Source: Schistosoma mansoni
Taxonomy: Eukaryota; Platyhelminthes; Trematoda; Strigeidida; Schistosomatidae
Length of the DNA: 64,000 nt
Reading direction: 5' to 3'
Assembly: GCF_000237925.1 (NCBI RefSeq)
Contig: NW_017386089.1
Coordinates: 186,001-250,000, forward strand
In this document: positions 12,075 to 23,997 of the stretch, piece by piece
Layout of the letters: the number at the start of each line of letters is the position of its first letter
Position numbering within the stretch: position 1 is the stretch's first letter
Made by a program: the position numbers and the translations under genes
The notes under the pieces: model-generated
The model's input: the letters and a program-made list of their open reading frames with translations, nothing else
What the model was told of the DNA's origin: nothing
Database searches by the model: none

Positions 12075-12350
12075 AATTTTATAGTTGAAATCATGAGTCA
12101 GTTGAAGCTAGACCACCATCGAAAACCTGGAAATACTGGACACCCGTTTCGTCCTATTGTGGGACTCCTCAGTAGTGCGCATCCAATATCCCGCCTCACG
12201 AGATTCCAACCCAAGACCTATCAGTTTCGTGTGCGACCGCTTGACCACTAGACCACTGGTCTGGTCGACATCCAACGGTGTTAATGTCTAACTTCAACCA
12301 ATCCACGAAATTGAGCAATCGTCCACCATTATCTTCAGTGAGTTACTATC
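12075..12350 (-). repeat. Second hammerhead SINE family, minus copy
   Basis: Minus strand holds the 5' segment, tRNA-like part and hammerhead (CTGAGGAGTCCCACAATAGG, CGAAAC) at about 12,128-12,175. Core bases are intact, but the outer helix has a mismatch. Confidence 0.75.
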
Positions 12351-13191
12351 TCACAACAGACCTGGCTGAACTCCATATTTTGAATAAGACTAATTATTTT
12401 CAAAAATTTATAGAATATTTTTCTCCCAATTCAACAGAGATTTCAACAGTTATGATGTTCAATTCATTCCCTTTTTCTTCATAAATCATCTACAAATCTC
12501 AGTGCTTACTTTAAGTTCATATTGATTCATCATTTTTTCCACTACTGTCATTTATCCTATAAACAGTTTATCAACTTTCAAAGGTAAATATTTATTGGAT
12601 TATATAAAGTGAAAAGTAAATAAATAACAACCAACTTATTTGGAATTCAACATGAACAAATAAACAAAGAATATTTATACCGTAAATAGATAATTAAAAA
12701 TCAAATAAACATGATTATGTTGTTAAATATATTGGAAGAGTTATGATGAAATTACCCATGAAACATTCATTTTATATTTAAAAACCCTCTATCATTTCTC
12801 ACCTTAGTGACAGTGTACATGACATTGAACTATATGAAATCGTTTTTATGTTATATCAAGCAATTCATTATATATCTATTCATAAAGAGAGTTGCAGTGA
12901 CCACTTCAAAAAAGTTCGATTTATTTCTTCATTAAATGGATGCTAAGCCGAAAAGTTATTGAAAGGAAAATTAGGACATAGGTTTCATATTACTTATCAC
13001 TCATTATAAAATATACCTGTAATTTCAAGGAAATACATGCTTCTACCAGACTGTTTGACCATTGGATTCTAGAATCAATGTGGAACTAAAGAGCTATTTA
13101 GTTCCGACAAGTTTGCAATGGTGCTCAAATTCGTATCTATCTATGGTGAAGAAACCCACCAATTAAATTATTAACTAACTAAATACTAAAG

Positions 13192-13193
<2 letters not shown>
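12351..13193. other. AT-rich spacer, nothing recognised
   Basis: No gene or repeat seen. Confidence 0.45.

Positions 13194-13236
<43 letters not shown>
13194..13236. repeat. (AT)n microsatellite
   Basis: About 20 AT units. Confidence 0.95.
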
Positions 13237-13238
<2 letters not shown>

Positions 13239-13239
13239 C

Positions 13240-13490
13240 CATGATTCCTATGTTGACATATAAGTAGTATGTAACACTAATCAGAAGTAGAATGTCTAGC
13301 AGCAGAAAATTGAGAAGACCGAATTGAAGACAACAGGACTGCGAACAGAGAGTGGAGGAACAAGGAAATTTACATGAGATAACTGATGGATGATGTGCGA
13401 ATGACATACTTAACGTATGCTTTTCATATTTTGTGAAAAACTGTAATTTCGCACTAAACAATAGATTAGTTATCTCCACCTGAGCTCTTC
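13240..13490 (+). repeat. Unclassified dispersed repeat, family C, copy 1
   Basis: It matches 17,389-17,710 on the same strand and 21,785-22,065 and 31,860-32,085 on the other strand. Shared motifs are ATAAGTAGTATG, TGATCAGA-like, and a purine-rich AGAAGATTGAGAAG-type stretch. No coding frame is shared. Confidence 0.6.
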
Positions 13491-13904
13491 ATTTGCTATA
13501 TATATCACTTAGATGTATTTATTTATATCTGAAGACATAATCTCTGCTAGTGAATATGATTTTATGCTTTAATGTTTAATCATATATTTCATCCTTGATA
13601 AAGTTCCAAATATCTTCACTTTTTATACCTATTAACAATAAAACATCCATACTAAATATGTCAGATCATTTAACTACAATGCAACTAATTATTGGTATTT
13701 ATCAAAAATAATTGGCAAATGGAAAAGTTCATTACATTAGATTATGATTTATCAAATAAATTTGAATTACAGTTTAATTACTAACAAGCATAAGAATACA
13801 GTAGCCCTACATATTAGGTGACAGGTTCTTTGAAATTATTTTGTCCTTCTTTTAATTAAATTCCATCATGTTTAGATGTATTGTCAGACCAGGCATATTT
13901 AGTA

Positions 13905-14345
13905 TTATTGTCAGAAGGGGTTTTTTAGTGAAGATTTAGTATTTGCATAGTTCAAATCATGAGCTAGACCACCAGGGGAAACCTGGAAGCACTGGATACC
14001 CGTTTCGTCTTATTATGGGACCTCTCAGTGGCAGTGAGCATCCACGATCCCACTTCACGAGATTCCAACTCAGGACCTCCCAGTCTCGCGCCAGAGCACT
14101 TAACCGATAGACGGCTGAGCCAGCCGGCATCCAACGGTGTTAATGTCTAACTTCAACCAATCTACAAAATTGAGCGACACATCCACCAATGTCTTCAGTG
14201 AGTTATTATCTCACAACAGACGTGGTTTGAACTCCACTGGTCACTGCTTCTCACTAGAGGTAAATCCAAGAGCGAAACCGGTTTCCAGTTCTTCCAGGTT
14301 TCCCCTGGTGGTCTAGCTTCAATTGACTCACGCTTTCAATTATAT
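13905..14345 (-). repeat. Second hammerhead SINE family, full-length minus copy
   Basis: All parts are present: GGGGTTTTTTAGTG end, GAAGCACTGGATACC hammerhead strand, tRNA-like part, GCCGGCATCCAACGGTG block and 5' segment. A short reversed 3' end follows at about 14,290-14,345. The hammerhead core is altered. Confidence 0.75.
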
Positions 14346-14814
14346 TTAGTAATAACAAAGCGTATCGTAGGAATAGTTTATTTGCTATCCTCACTTTTGG
14401 CAATAGAGTGGAATTGAAATACTCTTATCACTAAATCTATATAAATTTTATAAGTTTCAAACAAATTAATGGTTAAAAGTCACTAATTGCCTTATTTTCA
14501 CTAATCCGAACATTTTCGCAAAGTTACATGGGGAGTATACAGAAGAAATATATGATGACCGATATAAAATACTTCAAGTTTTCTTCTGCTTGTCTAGCTT
14601 AAAACCATCATAATTATAGTTACTAATAATAAACGAAATTACTTAAAAGTTCTCTTTATTTTTGTTACACTACTCAACACTTTAGAACTGGTGACTTATT
14701 TTGTTTTTTAAAATATAATTTGCATCTAATGATATAGAATTCATAATTAAGTTATTGGCGAGAAATTAGTATTTATGGTTACTAAGATGAAGTATACAAC
14801 AATTATGTAATTAT

Positions 14815-15070
14815 AAGCAAAGATGGATAGTAGCTAGCAGGAGAAACCAGGATGTGTGTTTCATCCAATTCAAGACTCGTCATCTGAATGTATCTGCATC
14901 CCAGAGTTGATAACCACTCTAGAGCTCGAATCTACTTAGCTACTAAGTCCTGATAGCCACTAGCTTGTGCAATAAGATGAATTATAAATTCATTTTTTTT
15001 ACTATTTGTTTGAATCTTTCCATTGATGTTTAGAACTTCAATGGATCAGTCTCTTATTGACATCCATCTT
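14815..15070 (-). repeat. Sm-alpha-type SINE, minus copy
   Basis: It has the CAAAGATGGATAGT and ATTGATGTTTAGAACTTC motifs and a decayed hammerhead core. It lies just 3' of the receptor exon. Confidence 0.75.
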
Positions 15071-15186
15071 TGCTGATAACACTTGTTACTTAAGACATTA
15101 TCGAAGCAATCCGTATAGGATTTCTTTATACCCATAAAAGACTATTCAGTTGTTATAAAAATGAATAATAACAAATATAAACTTAC

Positions 15187-16729
15187 TTGGTATATAATCA
15201 CAAAATGATGCTATACAATTAATTGTAAAATATGGTAACCAACATATTGTAAATGAACCTAATATAACACCTAATGTAATTGCTGCTTTATGTGCATTAT
15301 ATATTTGTTTTTCAGGATAATTTATTATTAATTGTGGACGTATTATATCATTCATATTCATATTACTATTATTAGTATTATATATATTAAATGATGAATT
15401 TCTTGATATAGTATATAGGGGTAAGCTATGCTTTCGACGATTCATTGATTGATCTAATGATGTAAATGAATTCGTTGACATGATAAACGATCTATTTATT
15501 GTTTTATTCATATGAATTAAATATTCATTTTTTGATTTAATATTTATAAAACGTAATGGTGTATAATTTAATTGTTTTATTTTAGATAATTCTGATGATA
15601 TTTTTATTGTATCTATGGATGTTGTTGTCAAGGAATTTTTTAAATGATAATTTAAAAAAAAATTTTTTATTTTAAAAATTTTTTTTAATTTTTTTGAAAA
15701 ATTTGATGAATTATCCAAGAAATAAATAATTTGTTTATTATTATTATTATTGAATTGTTCATTTGTTGCTAAGTCATTTGTATCATTAGTGAAACTAGGG
15801 AATATATTTAATCGATTAATATGTTGTTTTGTTAATAAAAATAAATGTGTATATATTATAATCATTATTATTAATGGTAAAATAAAACTAAATATAGCAT
15901 TAGTGATAGCATAGAATCTATCCACTTTATGTATACAAGTTAATTGTTTAGGTGTCAATGAGATATCTTCAATAGATGATGATATTGATGATTGAATGGA
16001 AGGGGTGGTACAATTTTTATTTGTAAAATATGTACTTATCATACTACTACTATTATTATTATTATTAGTAGTAGTAGTATTAGTAGTATTACTTATTGTT
16101 AAACATTCTTTATAATGAATTATATTCCAATTAAATTGTATTGGTATAAATGCTATTAAAAATGATATAAACCATAAACTAATTATTGTAATTAATAAAT
16201 ATTTTGGTTTAAAACAACGTGAATATTTTAATGGTACTTTAATATGTATAAAACGATCAAATGCCATAGCAACTAAATGTAATATAGTTACTGTACAAAA
16301 TAATTGATCTAATGAAAAAAATAATTTAATTAAATTATCTGAAAAATATTTTGGATGAATAAGATTATATATAATATTAAATAACATAACTGTACTAGAA
16401 AATATAATATTGATTATAGATAATGATATAAAAAATATATTTGATCTATGCCTAAGATGTCGATCATTTAATACAACATAACATGCTAATGAATTACCGA
16501 AAATTGTAAAAATTACAATCATTATGGGTATGATGATGATCCATGGAAACCAATTATGATAAGGATTTAATGATAAATGTAAAGATTGAATGATTGAATT
16601 AGTATTTCTATGTAGATGATACATTTTATATGATGAAGGTAGATCATAAAATGTTTTTAATGACCATAAACATGTTTGATTATTCAATGTTTCAATGAAT
16701 TGTAATTGAAGTTTATTATTATTGTTCAT
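15187..16729 (-). CDS. Class A (rhodopsin-family) GPCR, aminergic-like, TM1-TM6 exon
   Basis: A 514-codon exon from an ATG at 16,729 to a strong GTAAGT donor after 15,187; the open frame runs 13 codons past this donor to a chance stop. Seen: N-glycosylation-type N-terminus; TM1 with FGNSLACYVV; TM2 with NIFFISLSIIN; TM3 with LDQLFCTVTIL then DRF; TM4; a long Asn/Ser/Thr-rich second extracellular loop with several N-x-S/T sites; TM5; a third intracellular loop of about 170 residues; TM6 with ICWLPYF. Known for the family: the TM3 Asp four residues before the Cys binds the amine, and CWLPYF is the TM6 switch. Odd: the TM2 position that is nearly always Asp reads Asn, and DRY reads DRF. TM7 (NPxxY) and the tail must be in a downstream exon I could not find. 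Ligand unknown; serotonin, dopamine, histamine or an orphan flatworm amine are all possible. Confidence 0.85.
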
Positions 16730-17094
16730 TGAATTGAGTATAATTTAGTATTTATTTCCATTTAATTAATTCATATTAAAGAAAGAAAAAAAGAATGTAA
16801 ATGCTTTATCTAATTATAATTTGATCATTTCATATTAATTCATGAAATAGCTTCATGTTAAACTAGTAATTTGTAATTGGAATCTGATTGGTTGCTAAGT
16901 GAAAGAACCAATAGAATTGTAACTTATTAATGAATGGGTTAAATAATATTTACTAATGAACCGACTCAATCCATATTATACTCGATATAATATAAATTGT
17001 TCTTTTCTTTAAAAGACTAAGTGATTATATAAGAAATTTTGGCGAAATTAGAGCGAAGAGTTTCACAGTATTTGGGTACCGAGTTGATGTAAGA

Positions 17095-17247
17095 CATTAA
17101 ATAGGAATAATATGTATTTATAAAATCTCAACGAATGAATTTGAAGTAAATCTTTGAAAAAGATTGGACCAGATTGCCAGGTGAAACGTTGGATTTAATT
17201 GAAATCCATTCTCTGAGATTTTACAAATATATTATTCCTATTTAATG
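17095..17247. repeat. 153-base foldback (hairpin) element
   Basis: Bases 17,095-17,142 and 17,202-17,247 form an imperfect inverted repeat of about 47 bases (CATTAAATAGGAATAATAT on the left, its reverse complement on the right) around a 59-base loop. This looks like a small MITE-like element or a foldback of an unknown repeat. It lies about 370 bases 5' of the receptor start. Confidence 0.65.
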
Positions 17248-17388
17248 ACCAAGTGATTAAGTTATAAGTTAGATTGATAGGATTAATGTAAATATATTAT
17301 ATGATATGATTACTAAATGATGATAATGAAACGAGAGGTATCAGATAAACCACATTTAAATTATAAATCTTAGTTAAAAACAGTTTAA

Positions 17389-17710
17389 ATCCAACTTATT
17401 GTGGTGTGGTCTACTTATATTCACATAAGTAGTATATGACGGTGGTCAGACATAGAATGTATTTTGGCAGAAGATCGATAAGGGAGGAACAGAAATGTAG
17501 CGCAATCGGGTACGAAAATGCGTAAACAATGAAGTCAGAGAAGACGGACTGATATTTGCAGAAGAAACAGTTAAAATTGAGATAATCGATTATTATTTTG
17601 CTAATTAACTGTTGACTGTATGGTTATTAGAATTTAGTGAGATAGTCTGTAATTTGTGCTTTAATACGTTCGATTGTCCCCACCCGTGTTTTGTTCACTA
17701 CATTAAGACT
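17389..17710 (+). repeat. Unclassified dispersed repeat, family C, copy 2
   Basis: Longest copy. It begins near GTGGTCTACTTATATTCACA, has the purine-rich AGAAGATCGATAAGGGAGG middle, and extends to TTCGATTGTCCCCAC. Confidence 0.6.
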
Positions 17711-18307
17711 AAGTGACTTCACTCTGGCTTTTAAGTTCATTGAATTCAAACATTTTCAGTAGATGAAGTTTGTTAAAATTGTTGAATGTAATTGAGATGA
17801 CAAATTTTTAATTGAACAGCTGTTTCATCTACTAATCTGGTTTCCAAGATGCGTACGTTCACAACTTTTCCATAGGGAATAGCATACATGGTCCTTAGGT
17901 CACGTGGGAAATGCATCTGTAATCTCTACAAATCCCCATTCTGATATAAATATTACTTCATTATTTCTACTTTAACAAAAAGAGAAGAATAAAAATCATT
18001 ATCCTGACAGCCATTGTTCAAATTTCGATAAAACGATTATTTATTATTTTGGATTATATGACATTTAATAAATAATGTACACTTGTGACTTTATTACGTT
18101 TTACTTTATAATACTAATAATAATTTGGTGATCTTATTTCAAATGTTTTGAATATATGCCATTAAAAGTTACACGTAGTTAATCCTTGATATTAAAAATA
18201 CAAAGTTTAGTGAAGGGGTTTCTTTACAACTAATTTATTACCAAGATATACAATGAAATATACTAATTTTGTGAGGACACATGAACAATGCATAAACATG
18301 ATGATGT

Positions 18308-18625
18308 TGTTAAGTCGGCTTACAGTAAACTCTATCAGAGCCTCCAGAGGCTCATAAAGAGCCCCAACCAATCAGCGATTAATTAGAAGCTATGCTACTA
18401 AAATAACGAGATCCTGATTGGCTGTTTAACACACTGCTACTATGGAAACTCAAGGTTTCTTAATTACTATAAAACCCCTGTATTTTCTGTACATAAATGA
18501 ATCCTGTAGTAAAGCGCTTCCCACACACTTTGTGCCTTTTCTCTGGTCTTCAAGTCGGTGTATAGTTCTAGCTCGGGGGTACGGAACTAGCTTAGGGAAG
18601 CAAATATAGCGTTCACAATCGGTCA
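18308..18625 (+). mobile_element. Solo LTR (LTR retrotransposon fossil), 318 bases
   Basis: It starts TGTTAAG and ends GGTCA, giving TG...CA ends, and is flanked by a perfect 5-base target duplication GATGT (18,303-18,307 and 18,626-18,630). A TATA-like TATAAAA lies near 18,468, followed by a TGTACATAAATGAA-type RNA-end region. No internal genes remain. The perfect flanks suggest a moderately young insertion later reduced to one LTR; family (gypsy or BEL) not decided. Confidence 0.8.
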
Positions 18626-18699
18626 GATGTAACAATTGGCTACAGCCTAGGTCAAATACATAACAGATGTAATAGGAAGATTAGTAGAAATTTTATATC

Positions 18700-18890
18700 C
18701 CTTATCATATGCTCACTACTGACTGGCTTCAAGAGGTATTTCCTGGAGTTCTAGTGAGAAGCAGTGACCAATGGAGTTCAGCCACGTCTGTTGTGAGATA
18801 TTAACTCACTGAAGACATTGGTGAAATGGTTGCTCAACTTCGTGGATTGGATGAAGTTAGACATTAACACCATCGTATGCCTCTATTATG
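18700..18890 (+). repeat. Second hammerhead SINE family, 5' segment only
   Basis: From CATATGCTCACTACTGACTG to AGACATTAACACCATCG; the tRNA-like and hammerhead parts are missing. Confidence 0.7.
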
Positions 18891-19982
18891 GTATTCCACT
18901 TAGTCTTTAACTTTAATAACAAATGTTCTTCGGTAAGTAATAACTTCTTTAATGAGTATGGGTCAATTTGTCAAAATTTTGACATATTAAGATATGTGTA
19001 TGGTCGTCTTCTTCAAGTAATTATTACATATCTCGTAACGAATAACCTCTCATTGTTTTTGTGAAACCCTTAATCATATATATCATGAACTTAAAGATTA
19101 ACACATATTCTGGCTTTCTGTATTCGTTTCGCGCTATTAAGAAGTTACAAGTTTATATTCTGAAACAAATGCCAGGTTAGAATGAACTAAATAATTCTTT
19201 AAAATGTTTGTTTTATACAAATATTATATATCACAGCTTTGTTCTGTTATTCCTAATATGAATGATATTAATCTACCCATCAGTGTATTAAATATAGTAG
19301 ATTATCCGTAAGAAGCTCATTCAAATTCGTTTATTCTGACTACAATGAAAACTTTGATTTAGACGATAGAAAACATTGATGAATAATCCATAGATAAGAT
19401 TTACCTCAAAATATTAATCTATCGAGCTATTCTTAGTCGTTTCAAGATTAAGTACTCTGTTTTCTAAAAACAGGGTACTACAATCATAAGTGATCAAGAA
19501 TAGTTATGTTGTCTAAGTAGACGACTTAATGTTTCAGATTGAAATAAATAAATTTACCGCCAGTTTCACATAAAAGATAGTTCTCACTTCATGTAATACG
19601 TAGTTATAATAGTACATATTACATTTCAGCTAAGGAAACCATTTATAACTACTAAACATCGACCACAAACTAGGTGACAAAAAGGGGGGAGGCATGAATG
19701 GTCAAAATTCTGACTAATGAACAAAACGAGTGAGAAAAAATCTGCAGTAAAAAAATAGTTACTCATAAGTAGTGTAACTTGATAAATGAATCGAGTAGAT
19801 ATTACTGCACTTCGTTTTGTTTTATAACATTGAAACCAATAATAGGTAAAATAAAATTCTCCCTTAAAATCTGATATAGTTATAAGATGTTCGTTATGGA
19901 AGCTATGTTAGTTTACTTTTAAATTCGAGTTACCAGAAATGTACAGTCTGCTACTGCTTCCTATTATTTATAATGGAACAAT
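18891..19982. other. AT-rich spacer, nothing recognised
   Basis: No gene or repeat seen. Confidence 0.45.
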
Positions 19983-20125
19983 CCACTGCTAGCCACTATA
20001 CATCTTTGCTTATAAAGCTTGTGATTTCAGGCAATATCGAGGCAGCTCGCATAGGATGCACATATGCCGACGAGAGACTGATCAATTGCAGTCCAATATA
20101 ACAATGGGAAGATACAAGTAAAACA
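19983..20125 (+). repeat. Sm-alpha-type SINE, 3' part
   Basis: It starts at CCACTGCTAGCCACTATA and continues into the region complementary to TTGATGTTTAGGACTG. The head and ribozyme part are missing. Confidence 0.65.
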
Positions 20126-20917
20126 ACAACAAGTGGATAGAATCAGGTTATTACTTTCCAAGAATAAATATAACAGCTGTAAAATTCATAATCTCATAAT
20201 TTGTCATTACGGTAAGAATTACTGTATTAAACTCATTATCACCCTATATATGTACATAATATCAGTTGTAATCATATAGAAGACAACCTACATAATTGTC
20301 AAATCAAATATAGCTATATTCTAGAGACTAAAACATCTTTTTTGTCTGTTAAACAGTTGTTTCTGAATTCTGAGCATAGAAACCTCCCAATCGATCTTGA
20401 TTTACATAATGTTATAGTAGACCTGTGCGAATTTATTAGACTTAAATTCAATTCATAGATACTCAGTAACTGTCACTCAGTAATAAAATTTATACTTGAA
20501 GTTATTGGTATAATCATATAATTATATGAGCTTAAACGTAAGATGAATTGTTCAGCACCGAATTCTCTATCTTCGTTCGCATGATTATGATTAAAATAAA
20601 AACATAGGTAAATAGTGTGAATTCCGACTTCATTTAAACTAAGCATAAATATTCCATGACTACTAATTGGTTGGATTTCAAAGACTTTAAAAAACATTTC
20701 ACAATGGTTTTCAACAGAACTAGACACTATTCAAATCATTATAACTTGAACAGCATAAATCAATCCGGTAGCCCGATCATACAAGTAACAAAGACATCGG
20801 TAGATTTTACAAAGTTATACAAAAACGAGTTTTGTTATGACAGTGGATATAAGTATAGGAAGAAAACTAACTAATTAAAAGCTTAATTAGATTACAACTT
20901 ACAGAGTTGAATCTTCT
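20126..20917. other. AT-rich spacer, nothing recognised
   Basis: No gene or repeat seen. Confidence 0.45.
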
Positions 20918-21168
20918 TACTCTTACTTACTTACTTACGTCTGTTACTCTCGATGGAGCATAGGCCGCCCACTAGCATTCTCCAACCCACTCTGTCCTGG
21001 ATCTTCCTTTCTAGTTCTATCCAACTTTTGTTCATTCTTCCCATGTCTGTCTTCATTTTTCGGCGTAATGTGTTCTTTGGTCTTCTTCTTTTCCTTTGAC
21101 TTTGATGATTCCATGTGAGCGCTTGCCTTGTGACGCAGTTGGGGAATCTTCTTAATCGCTTTTATCAT
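20918..21168 (-). mobile_element. RTE-type LINE, 5'-truncated 3' end
   Basis: Minus strand: a decayed C-terminal end (KEHITPKNE, then [20 protein letters not shown]) closely related to the C-terminus of the 55.6 kb element, followed by the GTAAGTAAGTAAG tail. It is about 250 bases long, a common 5'-truncation product. Confidence 0.8.
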
Positions 21169-21174
21169 TATCCT

Positions 21175-21545
21175 TATTATTAGCTTTATTCAATGTTATA
21201 TTTTTGGTACAATATAGAATTCTCAGCACAAAGTAATTCAACAAGTTTCCGTTTCTTAATTCTTGATCGATTCTCACGATAAATATTTAGTGATCACCAA
21301 TTAGATGTTAGTAGTTCAGGCATCGACATCTGAATAAGGTACATTCTTTTCGATGCACATTGCCAGCCATCATGATGTCTCCGATTGTATTGTTTTGTAA
21401 CTTATACAGTGAAAGGTCATAAACTTTTCACAAACGCACGTGAATAGATTATGCAACTAATTGAAATAATGATCTGTTAAAACAAACAAGGTATGGCAGG
21501 AACAGATAGCCCAGATAATGAAGTAGACCACCTGGCAATATTATC
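21175..21545 (-). repeat. Unclassified dispersed repeat, family D, copy 1
   Basis: It closely matches 29,600-30,010 (shared TTGGTACAATATAGAATTCT-like, CATTGCCAGCCATCATGATG and TTATACAGTGAAAGGTCATA). On the minus strand the repeat ends GAATAAAGCTAATAATAA, i.e. a simple AAT tail as in some LINEs and SINEs. Confidence 0.65.
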
Positions 21546-21784
21546 ATTTACCCCTAATATAATCACTGATTGAAATGAAAACAAGTATCGAATACATTTA
21601 TCCTTTATAAATAATGTTAATCTGCTACACAAAATGTATATATTTATTTAGGCTAAAATAAAGAAAATTACTAATTCATTTACCAATGATAACATATATC
21701 TTAATATTCATAAGCTTTCGAATCGATTTAAATTTATGCACATACAATTGTATCGTGTTAATTTAAACAAGGTTTATTGTAGTA

Positions 21785-22065
21785 AACGAGAACATCAGTG
21801 GGGACAATCAAATGTATTTAAACACAAAATTACAGAATCTCTTAGTAAAATCTAAAAGCCATAAAGTAAATACTTCATTTGCAAAATGTTGATCAATTGT
21901 CTCAGACTTGACTGTTCTTTCGTTTCTACAGCAATTACTCTCTGTTCTTGTTCCCTTCTCTTCGATCTTCTTAACCTTCTGCCGTCAGGTATTTCGTTTT
22001 CTATTGATGATACATACTACTTAGATTTGTCGACATCAGTAGCACACACGACAATATGATTAGGC
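21785..22065 (-). repeat. Unclassified dispersed repeat, family C, copy 3
   Basis: Minus-strand match to 17,389-17,710: GTGGGGACAATC at its start and ATACATACTACTTAGAT near its end. Confidence 0.6.
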
Positions 22066-22324
22066 AAAATTATGTTTAGGTAGATTTATTATCAAGCCAT
22101 GATCTAATCTGGTTATGTGTTTATACATTTATGAAGTGTTTAAAAAATCAAGAAAAATCCACCAGATATAAATGTTAAAACTGAGAATACAATAACAGAT
22201 GTAATATTCGTAGTGATGTAAATTTTATAAACAAGATAGCATATATTTTAACATAAGAAGCTAAACTTCGAATTGTATTCTCTAGCCGGCCTACCATTGT
22301 GAAGTGTGTTGAGAATAAGCTTCC

Positions 22325-22660
22325 GCTTTGGGCCATATCAATGTGTACCTATAAATTTGCTTGCTCATGTGGGGCACGTTACATAGGCCGCACAAAGCGA
22401 CCACTTTCCAAACGTATCTCGGAACACTATCCGGCTTGGCTCTTAAAAAGAGAATGTAAAAATTACTAGTTCGACACAGGAGCATTTAATTAACTGTGGA
22501 CACAAAGCTCCAAAAAACCCCTCTTTTAAAGTAGTCTACAAAGTCAAAGGGTCCAATCAATATTTTATGCACTGCTGAGGCGTTGGCAATCCACACACTC
22601 AAGCCTGAACTTTGCGTGCAGAAACAATTTGTCCAACCTCTCACCCTTCCTCGGCCCTAA
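22325..22660 (+). mobile_element. Penelope-like element, GIY-YIG endonuclease end (remnant)
   Basis: The plus frame reads CTYKFACSCGARYIGRTKR then PLSKRISEHYPAWL, a GIY-YIG endonuclease start with the CxC pair of animal PLEs. Near 22,570-22,640 comes AEALAIHTLKPELCVQK, the usual PLE C-terminal end. Stops and shifts separate the two parts, and no reverse transcriptase is attached. It differs enough from the 55-60 kb PLE to be a second family or an older copy. Confidence 0.8.
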
Positions 22661-23997
22661 TTCCCTTAATGGGTATGTTTCTAGTTATTTTTGCTGCACT
22701 TTTATTTGATTATTATCGACTTTTTGTTTTTTTAAATTACCGTTTTGCGTTTTTAACTTTAATCAGTTATTATTATTACCTTATACAAGTTTTCTGTTAT
22801 TATGACCTTTGTGTTTATCGCTTTTCTTCATATCTGTCAATTGAACTATTATCTGACCCATAAATTATTTTCTTCCTTACCCCCTGATTAGTACGTAACC
22901 TTATCTGTTATTTATTCTCGTATCAATCTATAATGCGATCTTTCCTAGCCTCCTATAAACATATATTTTCCATATAACTATATAAACGAGTGTACAGCTT
23001 AAGTAAATGATTTCGTCGAGAAGAAAAATTTCTTCGCTGAATTCTCTTTTTCCTATAAGAAATTGATCAAAGTTTCTCAAAATAAATTTATTCAAACAAT
23101 CATTCTTGATATTGTGCAATATAAAATCTGGCCAGGAGAACGGTAGGAACGTTGTAAATCTCTTTCGAATGCATAACAAAGGTCATTGACTCATATACGT
23201 AAGAGACGAAACTGGCCTTGAAGGTAAACTGGTAGTTAGGCAATACATGAGTTTGAATGCTTTAGTTTTATCCTCGGTGCGATGAACACCCGTCAAATGT
23301 AATGAAAAATACGACACTTACTGATATTTTTTGAGCTTTTCCAAACTCAACAAGGAGATGCTAACTAGTTTGTGAGCTAAGCTAACTGGCAATACACACA
23401 CCCGATGGAGCTTACTCCACAGCCAGGTCGTCCATCTGATCAACCACCATAAATCCGCTCATAAAAAGATCAAAAGATGATTACCTTCACAGTTTAATCA
23501 TAAAGAACGTTACTATCGGTGTCTTCGTCCAACTTACGTCTCACGAGAATAAATCTTTTGTAAATACTTCATGTCTTTGATTACTTGCTTATTGAATACA
23601 ACCTCCTAGACAAAAAGCCTTTCTAATAGCTCAATTTAATCAGCGTATTATCTATAAGTTCTATTTTATTTGATGAATCGTCTGAATAAACGTTTTTTAA
23701 CTTTATACACACTTCTGCTGACCGATTTATCTTTATTTTAATGTATTAAAAAAATAATGGCCTCATCAAAGTTTTATTCAAAATGATTTTGTAATGGTAG
23801 ACCAATGCAAAAGAAACGTTCTCGGCAGTAGCTTATAATGAATGCACCATAGTCAATCTTAACTTAAAAAAATACTTAAGAGTAGGATTAGTAATTGCTT
23901 TTCTCTTATTTTCATTTCTAATTTCTATATCAAATGTATGAATAGTAAGTAGGGATTTCAAGTATGTAATAGAAAATTTATCTATATTTATTTATAA
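22661..23997. other. AT-rich spacer, nothing recognised
   Basis: Short chance open frames only. Confidence 0.45.

Noticed and set aside
13192-13479. Open frame ending in a YIYIYI run
   Set aside because: It reads through a microsatellite and family C repeat; no protein expected.
15070-15186. TM7 exon of the receptor directly downstream
   Set aside because: No NPxxY-like reading or acceptor seen before the neighbouring SINE; the exon must be elsewhere.
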